The notes: generated from the sequence alone by a model not told the origin. DNA of 64,000 bases from VXRD01 sp965242535 (GCA_965242535.1 OZ251458.1:3410001-3474000), one strand, 5' to 3'; shown: positions 35,015 through 44,150, counted from the stretch's first letter. Numbers and translations are program-made.

Positions 35015-36316
35015 ATGACCCCCAATATTCTATTTATCCACGTCGATCAAATGCACGCCGATGCGATTTCCGCGCTCGGTTGCGAATATCTGCACACGCC
35101 TGCGATCGACCGCCTCGTGCGAGAGGGCCACACCTTTGCCAAAGCCTATTGCGCCATGCCGCAGTGCTGTCCGTCGCGGGCGTGTTGGTACACGGGCCGC
35201 ATGTCCAAAGAACACGGCGTTGTCGTCAATGCCCATCCCATCGATCCCGAGATTCCGGATTTGGGACAGTGGCTGCGGCGCGAGAATCGCGATTGCGCGT
35301 ACACGGGCAAATGGCACGTTACGGGCCGCGATTTGCACGGGAGTTTCGACGTCCTGCAACCCCAACACGGCATGGGGGAACTCAACGATGGCAATGTGGC
35401 CCGATCCGCGGTTGCGTACCTCAAAAATCGCGCCTCTGACAAACCCTTCTTTTTGAACGTGGGATTCTTGAACCCGCACGATTGTTGCTTTCCGGCCATG
35501 GCACACGGCGGCCCTGGCAAATACGCATTTGCACCGAAAATCGAACGCGAGTTGCCGCCTTTGCCCGGCAATTTTGACGGCGAATACGCCCTTCGCGGTC
35601 GGCCCAATACTCGCCATTGGTCGCGCCGAGACTGGCGGTATTACATCTATCAGTACTACCGCATGGTCGAAATGGTCGACGCGGAAATCGGCCGCGTGAT
35701 GGACGCGCTGCGCGCATCGCCTTACGCGGACAATACCCTCGTCATCTTTGCGTCTGACCACGGCGATGGCCTCGGCTTCCACAGCAAAACGAGCAAGGGC
35801 TTCCTCGAAGAAGAAGCCTTTCGCGTGCCCACGATAGCGTGGTGGCCGGGGCGGATTCGCGGCGGCGTGCGGGATGCCGATCACCTCATCTCGGGCGTCG
35901 ACATCGCCGCTACGATATGCGACTATGCCGGCGCGCCGCCCCTGCCCAAGACCACCATCGCGCGCTCTTGGCGGCCCATCTTTGAAGGCGCCGCCGCGCC
36001 GTGGCGCGATTACGTCATCGGCGAGACCTCTGTCGGCAGCCCATCGGTCGCGGTGCGCGATGCGCGCTACAAAAGCATCATTGAACCGGAAACCACGCGC
36101 CTTTACGACCTCGAGGACGACCCGCTCGAAACCCGGGACCTCGCAGGCGCCGCGCGCTATGCCGATATCGCCGCGCGCCACAGGGCGCACTTCCGCGAAT
36201 ACATCTCGCAAATCGAACTGTATCCCGAACCGAAAACCGGTCGCGGCGCGATGAAGCGCGGCAACTTGTATCGCGAATACATCGACTGGTATCACGCTGT
36301 ACTCCATGAGGCATGA
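35015..36316 (+). CDS. Sulfatase (type I)
   Basis: A 433-residue sulfatase, divergent from the others here. TPNILFIHVDQMHADAISAL is the first metal block, with D-Q instead of the usual D-D. The formylglycine site is QCCPSRACWYTGR with Cys51 (C-C-P-S-R). YTGKWHVTGR and FASDHGDGLGFHSKTSKGF follow. RLYDLEDDPLETRDLAG is the usual C-terminal block. No signal peptide. The start follows GAGGAGGATT. The next gene overlaps its stop by four bases, suggesting a linked function. Confidence 0.92.
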   Translation: MTPNILFIHVDQMHADAISALGCEYLHTPAIDRLVREGHTFAKAYCAMPQCCPSRACWYTGRMSKEHGVVVNAHPIDPEIPDLGQWLRRENRDCAYTGKWHVTGRDLHGSFDVLQPQHGMGELNDGNVARSAVAYLKNRASDKPFFLNVGFLNPHDCCFPAMAHGGPGKYAFAPKIERELPPLPGNFDGEYALRGRPNTRHWSRRDWRYYIYQYYRMVEMVDAEIGRVMDALRASPYADNTLVIFASDHGDGLGFHSKTSKGFLEEEAFRVPTIAWWPGRIRGGVRDADHLISGVDIAATICDYAGAPPLPKTTIARSWRPIFEGAAAPWRDYVIGETSVGSPSVAVRDARYKSIIEPETTRLYDLEDDPLETRDLAGAARYADIAARHRAHFREYISQIELYPEPKTGRGAMKRGNLYREYIDWYHAVLHEA

Positions 36317-37020
36317 CTATGGCTATCGACACCACCACCGGCCCGTATGCGGTCAAGCCCATCCGCGATTTTCTCGCGGATTTCTCGCCCGTGCAAAAGG
36401 CGGTTGCGAACCCCGAACGCGCCGCGCTGACCTACGATATCCTCAACTGGAATTTCGCGCCCAACCAACCGCCGCCGTGCCCCAACAGCGTCTATGGCTC
36501 TCTGACCATTCGGCGGGAACAGGGCCAGGTGTATCGCATCGATCAGCAAACCCATGTCGGCGGCGAACCGACCCTGTTTCGCGCAGAGGTGACTTGCAAC
36601 GCGGATGACACGCTCAAATTTTGGACCCTACACACCTATCGCGCCGATGCCAATGGGGATCCGATTCCGATTTCCGAATTGCGCGAACGCTGGACAAATG
36701 AAGCGGGACATATCCGATCTCGAGATGGCGCGTATCACTACCGCGCGACGCGCCCGGTTTTCAGCCACTGGGTGCTCCCGCATCTCTTGTTGAGACGCCC
36801 GGTCTCGATGGCGTTTGACATGTTGCAAGACCTCTCCCTTTTCCGCCCCAACCACGAACTCGTCCCGGATGGCCGCGTGGATCTCCCCGTCGGCTCTTAT
36901 GACGCATATACCCAAACGGGCGATGGCGTTTTGCCCATCCACTACTTGCTGGACACAGACCGCCGCCCGCAACTCATCACCTTTGGCCTCATCGCTTGGG
37001 CGTTGAGGGATGTGGCGTAG
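36313..37020 (+). CDS. Hypothetical protein coupled to sulfatase
   Basis: A 235-residue protein without a motif I recognise. It contains ALTYDILNWNFAPNQPPPCP, YGSLTIRREQGQVYRIDQQT, and HWVLPHLLLRRPVSMAFDML; the middle is beta-rich and resembles a lipocalin-like fold only in a general way. Its ATG overlaps the sulfatase stop (ATGA), and coaD begins ten bases after its stop. A role in the same sulfated-substrate pathway is an inference from the overlap. Confidence 0.7.
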   Translation: MTMAIDTTTGPYAVKPIRDFLADFSPVQKAVANPERAALTYDILNWNFAPNQPPPCPNSVYGSLTIRREQGQVYRIDQQTHVGGEPTLFRAEVTCNADDTLKFWTLHTYRADANGDPIPISELRERWTNEAGHIRSRDGAYHYRATRPVFSHWVLPHLLLRRPVSMAFDMLQDLSLFRPNHELVPDGRVDLPVGSYDAYTQTGDGVLPIHYLLDTDRRPQLITFGLIAWALRDVA

Positions 37021-37030
37021 GGGAACTCCC

Positions 37031-37519
37031 ATGAAAAAAGCCGTGTACGCCGCCAGTTTCGATCCCGTGACCAACGGCCACCTGTGGGTGATTCAACAGG
37101 CGGCTCGGTTTTTCGATCAACTCGTCGTCGCCATCGGGATCAACCCGGACAAGGACTACACCTTTTCCCTTACAGAACGGCTCGACCTGCTAGATGAAAC
37201 GACGGCTCCGTTCGACAACGTCGCCGTCGCCAGCTACGAAAATCAATTCCTCGTCACGTACGCACGCGGCATTGGAGCCGATTATATCGTGCGCGGCATC
37301 CGCACGCAGACCGACTATGAATTTGAACGCAGGATGCGCTACATCAACAGCGACCTCGACAACAGCATCACCACCATCTTTTTGATGCCCCCGCGAGAGA
37401 TCGCCGAGATCAGTTCCAGTTTTATCAAGGGCTTGGTCGGACCCGCCGGCTGGCGAGATGTCGTGAAACGCTATGTCCCGGAACCCGTGTTTCACAAGTT
37501 TATTGAGCATTTTGAATAG
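37031..37519 (+). CDS. coaD: Pantetheine-phosphate adenylyltransferase
   Basis: A 162-residue CoaD, the usual length. It transfers AMP to 4'-phosphopantetheine, the penultimate step in coenzyme A synthesis, in the cytoplasm. Visible motifs are YAASFDPVTNGHLWVIQQA (the T-x-G-H nucleotide-binding motif), VRGIRTQTDYEFERRMRYIN, and REIAEISSSFIKGLV (the ISST-like motif). The start is the ATG ten bases after the previous gene. Confidence 0.95.
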   Translation: MKKAVYAASFDPVTNGHLWVIQQAARFFDQLVVAIGINPDKDYTFSLTERLDLLDETTAPFDNVAVASYENQFLVTYARGIGADYIVRGIRTQTDYEFERRMRYINSDLDNSITTIFLMPPREIAEISSSFIKGLVGPAGWRDVVKRYVPEPVFHKFIEHFE

Positions 37520-37544
37520 CTGGCAGTGCGTTCCCGTCCCATCA

Positions 37545-37757
37545 CCCGTAGGGACAGCAGGCCCCCGCCTGTCCGAATACAGGACAACCACAGGGGGTTG
37601 TCCCTACAATGCTATTTTGGTCACATAATGAAATGACCGATAGAACGACCCGTAGGGACAGGCCCCTGTGCCTGGTCGAAGATACAAGGGGAGAGGGGAG
37701 ACGGAAGACGGAAGACGGGAGAAGCAATCGTAGGGATAGGCCCCGTGCCTGTCCGAT
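37545..37757. repeat. REP-like palindromes and GACGGAA tract
   Basis: Copies or partial copies of the GTAGGGACAGGCCCCTGTGCC palindrome lie at about 37548-37575, 37650-37677 and 37730-37757. A GACGGAAGACGGGAG tract lies at 37690-37722. This fills the spacer between two converging genes. Confidence 0.75.
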
Positions 37758-37766
37758 GAAAAAATC

Positions 37767-37800
37767 AAGCCCGAGTTCATAGCGAACTCGGGCTTTTTGT
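37767..37800. terminator. Bidirectional rho-independent terminator
   Basis: AAGCCCGAGTTC at 37767-37778 pairs perfectly with GAACTCGGGCTT at 37784-37795, with T5 after it and A6 before it. It would stop transcription from coaD and from the converging dockerin gene. Confidence 0.85.
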
Positions 37801-37828
37801 GTGGCAAGTGCCGATGCGACATCGGGCA

Positions 37829-40800
37829 TCAGCCTGTCGATCCAAAGTCTGCGGCGAAGATGAGGAAATCGGCGAGGTCGATTTGCCCATCGGCGTTGAG
37901 ATCGCACCGGGCGTCATACCGATCCTGACCGCGTTGCGATCCGTACTTGCTGACCAAGAGAATGAAGTCGGCGAAGTTCACATTGCCATTGCCATCTAAG
38001 TCGGCTGAGGGCATTGACACATCGAGCGTAAAGCGCAGCGATGCCACATCGCCATCGGCGTCTATCGCGCTCAAAGTGTAGGTCGCCTCGGTGGTCGCCT
38101 CGGTCGGCGTGCCGGAGAGCACTCGCGTCTTGGGGTCAAATGAGAGACCATCCGGGAGGAATGGCAGGAGGACATAAGCCAGTGTGCCATCGCCACCGGT
38201 CGCTTGCGGTAGCGCGAGGGATTCGATCCGTTGATTGATGAGATAGCTCTGTGCAACGATCGTCGTATCGCCAAAAGTGGGCATCAGATCCGGGATTTCA
38301 AGGGTGAACATCAGAGTCACCGTATCGCCATTGCCATCGGTTGCGATCAGGGTGTAGGTCGTCTCGTCCATCGCTTTAACCGGTATGCCCGACACAATGA
38401 GCGTCTCGGCGTCAAAGGTCAGGCCCTCGGGCAGCTCGGGCGTCAAGGTGTAGGTCAGTGTCCCATCGCCACCGGTCGCTTGTGGGAGCGCCAAGGGATC
38501 GATCGCTTGATGTTGATAGCCCTGTGCAACGATGGTGGTATCGCCGAATGCCGGCATCGGATCGGCCATTACAGAGAGGGTGAACATCAGAGTCGCCGCG
38601 TCGCCATCGCTATCCGTTGCGGTCAATGTGTAGGTCGTTTCGCCCATCGCCTCGAGCGGCGTGCCGGATAGCATGCGCGTCTCGGCGTCAAAGGTCAAGC
38701 CCGTGGGCAGATCGGGCGTCAGCGCGTAGGTCAAGGTGCCATCGCCACCGGTCGCTTGCGGGAGCGTCAGGGACTCAATCTCTTGCTTCCGCATGTAGGA
38801 TTGGGCAGACACGCTCGCATCGCCAAAGGATGGGGCCACATTCGCGAGGACTGTGATGAAGAAGCTCATCTCTCCTGTATCGCCGTCTTCGTCCGTGGCG
38901 GTCAGGGTGTAAATCGCTTTTTCCGTTGGCGTGGTCGGCGTGCCAGAAATGATGCGCGTCTCGGCGTCAAAACGCAAGCCCTCGGGTAGCTCCGTCAGGC
39001 TATACGTTACGGTGCCATTGCCATCTATCGCCGCGGGCAAGGTGAGCTCAATGGCTTGGTTTTGCCGATACGTTTGCGGATCGACCGCCTCGGTGAACAC
39101 AGGCTCCGTATTCAACACGCGCGGCATGCCGGTCATCTCCTCCAAAGGATCATCATCGGCAGCGGCGCGCGTGGGGATTACCCGAACCGTATATTCCCTA
39201 TCCCCGAGCAGACCCGCAATGGTGTAGGTCGTGGTCGCACCGTCGGTTATGACGACTTGGCGAGCCGAGCTGTAGTTCTCATCCCCGGATTTCCACTGCA
39301 CCTTATAGCCCGTCGCACCAGACACCGCCGCCCAAGATACGACCAAGGCGCCCTCGCCGGGCGTCACAGACACTTGGGTGGGTTCTGCGGGTGGCTCGTC
39401 GTCATCGGTGATCGTCAACACTACATCGGACAGCAGGTGGAGCACCGTCGCGGCATCGCCAGCGGCGGCCATACCGGATACGGTCACGCGCTTGTCTGCC
39501 GCATCGATCGTATTGTCCACCGCCGCGATCGTGACCGTGCCCGTGCTCGTCGTCTGTCCCGCCGCGATGGTCAGCGTCTTCGCGCTCGACAACGTGAAGT
39601 CCCCCGCTACCGCAGGGGCCACCTCTGTCGCCGAGATGGTGACCGTCGCCGCCGTGGTCGCGATGCGATCCAGCGTCGCCGTGACCGTCGACACTCCGCC
39701 ATTTTCCGAAATCGACGCAGGCGACAAGGCGAGCGTCACAATCACGTTGAACACCGCGCCGTTCACCTTGCGGTCGCTGTTGTCCTCGACAGCGAAGTCG
39801 CCCAGCCCCAGCAACGCATTCGTGGTGCCGTCCGCTACTTGGAGGATCGTCCCCGAGTTCAGCGTCAGCGCGTTCGCCGCGATGCTGATCCCGTCGCTGT
39901 CCATGTCCGTCGCAACCACCGTGTAGCGGAACACCAGCGACTTCGTGCCCGTCCCCGACACGTAGTCCGCCTGCTTCGTCCCCGAAGCGATCCCCAGCGC
40001 CAGTTGCGGCGTCCCCGTCACGTTCACCGCCTGGGTGAACGTCACCGTCGCCTCGATGGTCTCGTCGCGTCCGTAGGTGTCCCCCGGCGGCGCGCTGAGT
40101 GCCACGCCGACTATCCCCGGCGGGCCCAGGCTACCGTCCACCTTGTGGTTCGCGCTGTTCACGATCGCGTGGTGGCCGAACTTTGAGGAGGTGTAGGACA
40201 CGAACCCCGTGTCCGTCAGTTTATCCCCGCTCACCCCGTCCGCGTCCATGTCGTTGGGCCGCACGACGTAGCGCAAGATGGAGTTGAATCCAGTTATGCT
40301 GACGTGGTTCGCTGCCCGGACGCTGTCGCCGATCGTTATCGGCGCCTTCACGCTGTTCCAGCGGTGCCATGCAGAGCGCCACGGACCGTTGCTTCTGCTC
40401 CACGTCACCGTGACTTGGATCGTGTCGCCGTTCGCGTATGTGTCGCCGCTGGGCGGGCTGTTCAGTGTCACGCCGGTGATGCCGCCGTTGCCGGTGTCGA
40501 TATGCGCTGTCGTTACCTTGCGGTTCGCATCGTTCGTGAACGCGTGCGTCCCGAGGTCCAAGGTCGCCGCAGCGCCGCCGCTGCTCGCGTTGATCGTGCC
40601 GCCGCTCAGCTTCAGCGCGTCCGCCGCGATGCTGATCCCGTCGCTGTCCGTGTCGCCTTTCAAGACTTCGTAACTGAACACCAGCTGGGTCGTCCCCGTG
40701 CCCGAGGCGTACTCCGCGAAGCACGTGGTGCACGACCCGATCCCCAGCACCACATGCGGCGTGCCCGTCACGTTCACCGAAGCGCTGAACGTCACCGTCA

Positions 40801-40981
40801 CGCTGATCACCTCGGTGAGCCAGAACTGGGAATTCTGCTGCACATTGCCGCCCTTGTCGGCTGGCGACGGCGAGTTCACCGACAGCCCCGTCACCGTCGG
40901 GGCCTGCGCCGCAACTTCCTCGGCGCCGACCGTATAGAGCACGGCCAGAAGAAAGGCGACGAATCGCAGCGCGCGGATCAT
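37829..40981 (-). CDS. Large secreted dockerin protein with Ig-like repeats
   Basis: A 1050-residue protein with a signal peptide (IRALRFVAFLLAVLYTVGAE then cleavage near VAAQA). Residues ~25-420 hold three SwmB-like beta modules (TGTPHVVLGIG, DTDSDGISIAADAL). A Calx-beta-like region (SPASISENGGVSTVTATLD) and an FN3 domain (AEPTQVSVTPGEGALVVSW) follow. Then four cadherin-like Ig repeats, each with TFDAETRxLSGTP. The C-terminus is a type I dockerin with two calcium-binding segments (DLDGNGNVNFADFILLVSKY, CDLNADGQIDLADFLIF). Dockerins bind cohesins, none of which are in this window. A run of 28 G lies just upstream and may control expression. Confidence 0.9.
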   Translation of the reverse strand: MIRALRFVAFLLAVLYTVGAEEVAAQAPTVTGLSVNSPSPADKGGNVQQNSQFWLTEVISVTVTFSASVNVTGTPHVVLGIGSCTTCFAEYASGTGTTQLVFSYEVLKGDTDSDGISIAADALKLSGGTINASSGGAAATLDLGTHAFTNDANRKVTTAHIDTGNGGITGVTLNSPPSGDTYANGDTIQVTVTWSRSNGPWRSAWHRWNSVKAPITIGDSVRAANHVSITGFNSILRYVVRPNDMDADGVSGDKLTDTGFVSYTSSKFGHHAIVNSANHKVDGSLGPPGIVGVALSAPPGDTYGRDETIEATVTFTQAVNVTGTPQLALGIASGTKQADYVSGTGTKSLVFRYTVVATDMDSDGISIAANALTLNSGTILQVADGTTNALLGLGDFAVEDNSDRKVNGAVFNVIVTLALSPASISENGGVSTVTATLDRIATTAATVTISATEVAPAVAGDFTLSSAKTLTIAAGQTTSTGTVTIAAVDNTIDAADKRVTVSGMAAAGDAATVLHLLSDVVLTITDDDEPPAEPTQVSVTPGEGALVVSWAAVSGATGYKVQWKSGDENYSSARQVVITDGATTTYTIAGLLGDREYTVRVIPTRAAADDDPLEEMTGMPRVLNTEPVFTEAVDPQTYRQNQAIELTLPAAIDGNGTVTYSLTELPEGLRFDAETRIISGTPTTPTEKAIYTLTATDEDGDTGEMSFFITVLANVAPSFGDASVSAQSYMRKQEIESLTLPQATGGDGTLTYALTPDLPTGLTFDAETRMLSGTPLEAMGETTYTLTATDSDGDAATLMFTLSVMADPMPAFGDTTIVAQGYQHQAIDPLALPQATGGDGTLTYTLTPELPEGLTFDAETLIVSGIPVKAMDETTYTLIATDGNGDTVTLMFTLEIPDLMPTFGDTTIVAQSYLINQRIESLALPQATGGDGTLAYVLLPFLPDGLSFDPKTRVLSGTPTEATTEATYTLSAIDADGDVASLRFTLDVSMPSADLDGNGNVNFADFILLVSKYGSQRGQDRYDARCDLNADGQIDLADFLIFAADFGSTG

Positions 40982-40997
40982 TTTGGCCCCCTCTCGA

Positions 40998-41025
40998 GGG
41001 GGGGGGGGGGGGGGGGGGGGGGGGG
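40998..41025. promoter_or_regulatory. Homopolymer G28 tract ahead of the dockerin gene
   Basis: Twenty-eight consecutive G on the plus strand (C on the gene's strand) lie 17 bases before its ATG, between the ribosome site (GAGAGGGGG) and an upstream region with AAGGAGG-TTGCAC-ATG (ATG at 41172-41174). That upstream start opens a frame that runs through the tract as polyproline but is out of frame with the dockerin gene by one base. Loss of one G would fuse the two frames. Such tracts are classic slipped-strand phase-variation sites. Confidence 0.7.
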
Positions 41026-41039
41026 TACATTGTACTGCT

Positions 41040-41813
41040 CATCCTAACAGCCTGTCTCGCAATGTCATAGAACCGCGCACCGCAACGGGAAGGGGAGATA
41101 TTTCGCCCACCTATTGCGTAGGTACAGAGGGTGACAGGCAAGTTCAAACAACGGCGAAAAATTGCGGTCAGCATGTGCAACCTCCTTGTGGAAATGATCC
41201 CGCCCGGCAATGGGGAAGGGAGTAGGTCAGCCGTTAAGAAAGCAAATCATGCCATCTTGTCAAGACATTATTTAAGATTGTCTGAATCGCGGATTACGCG
41301 GATTAGGGGATTAAAGGCGGATTAAAGGCGAGAGGCGAGAAACGGGGAGACGGAAGACGGGAGACGGGAGAGGAAAAGCGAGAGTGGGGCGGAGGGCGTG
41401 GGGAGGTTGTCTGAATCGCGGATTACACGGATTAGGGGATTGCACGGATTACCCCACCGCCCTTCCCACCCGCTGTGGCCTTTGTGCCACCTGCACGCTT
41501 CGCACCACCTGCTCTCCCACTTCCTCTGCCCCACTTGATGTCTGTATTTGTTACTCTCTCCGTCCTACCTGTGCTGTCCAACCAGCCCCCTCTGCCCCAC
41601 TTACAGCGTTTGTATTTACTACACGCCTCTGCCCCACCTGCCAACCCAATCCGCGTCATCTGCGTAATCTGTTTAATCCGCGATTCAGACAGTTACCCGC
41701 ACCCTCCGCACCTACCTGCACGCCCCCAATCCGCGCCTTTCGCAGTTCTGTCTTTGAACGGGCATGGGGACAACTGCAATAGCCGATCATCGGAGGGATT
41801 CGGGCTGATTGCC
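41040..41813. other. Spacer with direct and inverted repeats, no gene seen
   Basis: TGTCTGAATCGCGGATTACG is at about 41278, again (ATTACA variant) at 41408, and inverted (AATCCGCGATTCAGACAG) at about 41678. Between them are a GACGGGAGA tract (41340-41375) and repeated CTCTGCCCCACTT sequence (41525, 41587, 41628). The first 150 bases include the upstream ATG discussed for the G28 tract. No protein-coding gene is supported. Confidence 0.6.
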
Positions 41814-42917
41814 TCATTGATTTTCCGTTCCCTTGCCCCGCGTCAAGTAGCTGTCCGCGATGGATTTGAGAATCACGCGCCCGATTTCGGGATGCGTCCT
41901 TTCTTTGACGGGCCGAATGACGATGCCCTCGCGCAACTGATCGGGGTTTGTGCCCACTTGGGATTTGCCATCTTGCCAGTGGTTGGTGAACGCATCCACT
42001 GCGTCCAGAGAAAACGGGCCGCGATACAGGGCGGGAGCGGTTGCGATGTCAAAAGCCGCGCATTGAGCGACGAACGCGTCGTAGTCCAAAAACGCTTGGC
42101 CCTCTTTGATGTCGAAGGCGCGATAGGAGGGCGAGGTTTGTCCGTAGTGGTAGTCATTGATGCGCGGGCCAAAAATCTCTCCGTACAAGATGCGGTTCAC
42201 ATCCGGGCTCGTGCCCTCGAGCACCTCATCGCCCTTTTCCACCGCGGGCAACCACAAGGCGCGGCGCACGCCCTCAAGCGTCAGCGGATATCCATACAGG
42301 GATCCCTCCCTGCCCTCGTCTGGCACCTGAATTTGCGTTCTGTGCGTGCCGACGGCGATGCGCGGAACGCGGTCGCCGCGCTCTTTGTCGCGCACCATAA
42401 CATGCCCAACGCGGCTGTTCGTGCCGTGGATTTTCTCGGTGAAAACCACCTCTTCGCCCTCTTGAAAGACATCGAGGAAATTTTTGATGTTTTCAATGCT
42501 CGTGTATTTGTCAAAGCCCGGGTATTCGGGCATGCGGTTGCCTGCGAACAAATTGGCAGGCGGTTCGTACTTTTGAAATCCAAACGCGGCGACCGCATCT
42601 TCGCCCGCGACTGTGAAGCGATCATCCGAAAAGACAAAGCCGTGCGAGACCTCGCCGCGCAACCTCGCCGCGCGCACGCGACCAAAATCGGGCTTGCCGT
42701 GGGAAAAGGACAAGTAGCCATCGATGCCCAACCGCACGGCCAACGCCTTGGGGACGAGCGTCTCGGGGGGCACATGGACGACGACATCGCCTTCTCGATG
42801 CGTGTCTTTGATCACCACGCACTGCCAGCCGCCCACCTCTACAATTTCCAACCTATCGGCATTGGGATGCGGACGCAACGCGGTTATCGCTTGGGATTTG
42901 ACGATCAAATCGGCCAT
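41814..42917 (-). CDS. RNA ligase, DRB0094 (Rnl5-like) family
   Basis: A 367-residue ligase. The N-terminal OB-like domain (SQAITALRPHPNADRLEIVE, EGDVVVHVPPETLVPKALA) precedes the nucleotidyltransferase domain with the adenylation motif VVFTEKIHGTNSRVGHV (K-x-x-G with Lys as AMP acceptor). Further motifs are ILYGEIFGP, YRAFDIKEG and EGIVIRPVKE. This matches the Deinococcus DRB0094-type 3'-OH/5'-PO4 RNA ligases that seal nicks. The ribosome site is GAGGAGG. Next to it lie an ATPase and a broken TOPRIM gene; RNA repair after phage-induced cleavage is a speculative link. Confidence 0.85.
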   Translation of the reverse strand: MADLIVKSQAITALRPHPNADRLEIVEVGGWQCVVIKDTHREGDVVVHVPPETLVPKALAVRLGIDGYLSFSHGKPDFGRVRAARLRGEVSHGFVFSDDRFTVAGEDAVAAFGFQKYEPPANLFAGNRMPEYPGFDKYTSIENIKNFLDVFQEGEEVVFTEKIHGTNSRVGHVMVRDKERGDRVPRIAVGTHRTQIQVPDEGREGSLYGYPLTLEGVRRALWLPAVEKGDEVLEGTSPDVNRILYGEIFGPRINDYHYGQTSPSYRAFDIKEGQAFLDYDAFVAQCAAFDIATAPALYRGPFSLDAVDAFTNHWQDGKSQVGTNPDQLREGIVIRPVKERTHPEIGRVILKSIADSYLTRGKGTENQ

Positions 42918-42949
42918 CGGAAACCTCCTCGTGTTTGAAGGTTGAAAAA

Positions 42950-43051
42950 TCAAAGTGACTTGAGAAAATCTCGAACGATGAATGCCTCAAAGAAATTGCG
43001 CGGATCGTTGCCCTCGACGAGAAGCTGAATTTTCGATTTGAGTTGCGTCAT
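42950..43051 (-). pseudogene. TOPRIM/DUF3226-like protein, truncated
   Basis: Only 33 residues, beginning MTQLKSKIQLLVEGNDPRNF, remain; LLVEGNDPxxFF is the first TOPRIM motif of the small partners of OLD-like ATPases. It starts two bases after the ATPase stop, and diverges after FFEAF, where a stop appears. The rest of the gene (DxD motif) is missing. I infer a deletion joining this spot to the region upstream of the RNA ligase. Confidence 0.6.
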
Positions 43052-43053
43052 AT

Positions 43054-44106
43054 CTAACGAATCTCAATCTGGTGTCGGATCGCAGCATGGATGCCATTCG
43101 GCTTAAGGGTGACACAGCGATTCTCCGCATCGTTGGCTTCGAGTCGGTGGAGGCGAAAGCCATTGGGCCCGAGCGCGTGATGCGCCGCTTCGATCCATTC
43201 AAAACTATGCGTGGTCGCAAAGACCTGCGTGCGAAATTGCCCGGCCGCTTCATCGATGACGCGCCAAACATCGGACAATGCGGAGTGGTGAAGCCCATTT
43301 TCGATTTCATCTACCAAAACCACGCCATCCGGCACAGAGGATATGGCTAAAATGAGCCGGGCCATTTGGGTCATGCCTTCGCCCATCACCGGCAGGGGCA
43401 CCAACTCGGACAATCCGATATCGCCCCAAATCATCGGTACGCCGCTCGCGGAATTGTCCTCGATGCTTTGCAGCTTCGGCTCGACGACTTGGAGTGCTTT
43501 TAAGAGCACATCGCCGCGTTTCTGTTTTCTCAACATCCCCAAGCGCGTGGCGTCTTCTCGGGTGTTTCTGACTCGAGACAAGAGAATCGTCGCGGGAAAC
43601 GGGCTCTGTATCGCAGGTTGCTCGATCTCAAATCCCCGTTCCTTCACGCGGATGTGGTTTTTAACCTCTTTGCCTTTGGAGTCTCGATACCGAAAGACGA
43701 GCTCGCGTTCTTCGGGGAGATTCGCCATCGAAATTCCCCCCGTGCAATTGAGGGGAAGGTTGGCGATGTGCGGTCGCTTTGAGGTAATTTCAAGGGCGAG
43801 TTGACCATGAGATGCATGGCAGCCCTCGATCTCGATGGGCTTGCCCATGTCCAGATCGGAGAAGAGTTGCTTCCAAGCGGTCTCGCCGACCATCTGTTGC
43901 CAAGGGGATTCGACCTCCGCTCCGCGAATCACATGGGCATTTATCGCCATCTGTGCATTTCCCGCGCCAGCCAGCAGAAAAATGGCCTCGAGCAAACTCG
44001 TCTTACCGGCGTTGTTTCTGCCGGCGATGAGGTTCAGGCGACTCAACCGGTCGATTTCCAACGCTTTGAAAACGCGAAAATTTCGTATTTTGAGACGCTT
44101 CAACAT
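43054..44106 (-). CDS. AAA ATPase of the OLD/RecF-like class (AAA_15 type)
   Basis: A 350-residue ATPase: KRLKIRNFRVFKALEIDRLS, Walker A AGRNNAGKTSLLEAIFLL, MGEGMTQMARLILAISSV (signature), Walker B GVVLVDEIENGLHHS and ATTHSFEWIEAAH. The ATP site is complete. It differs from the 11.0 kb ATPase in sequence, so the two are independent members. Its partner gene downstream is truncated, leaving the ATPase an orphan. A former anti-phage role is plausible, but unproven. Confidence 0.85.
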   Translation of the reverse strand: MLKRLKIRNFRVFKALEIDRLSRLNLIAGRNNAGKTSLLEAIFLLAGAGNAQMAINAHVIRGAEVESPWQQMVGETAWKQLFSDLDMGKPIEIEGCHASHGQLALEITSKRPHIANLPLNCTGGISMANLPEERELVFRYRDSKGKEVKNHIRVKERGFEIEQPAIQSPFPATILLSRVRNTREDATRLGMLRKQKRGDVLLKALQVVEPKLQSIEDNSASGVPMIWGDIGLSELVPLPVMGEGMTQMARLILAISSVPDGVVLVDEIENGLHHSALSDVWRVIDEAAGQFRTQVFATTHSFEWIEAAHHALGPNGFRLHRLEANDAENRCVTLKPNGIHAAIRHQIEIR

Positions 44107-44150
44107 CGCTATCTCTCCTCAATTTTTTTATCGCAACATAGGACGGGCAA

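Noticed and set aside
40221..41210. A 329-residue frame containing polyproline, overlapping the dockerin gene
   Set aside because: Beyond the G tract it reads the dockerin gene out of frame and shows no protein-like pattern. Only its first ~60 codons matter, for the slippage idea.
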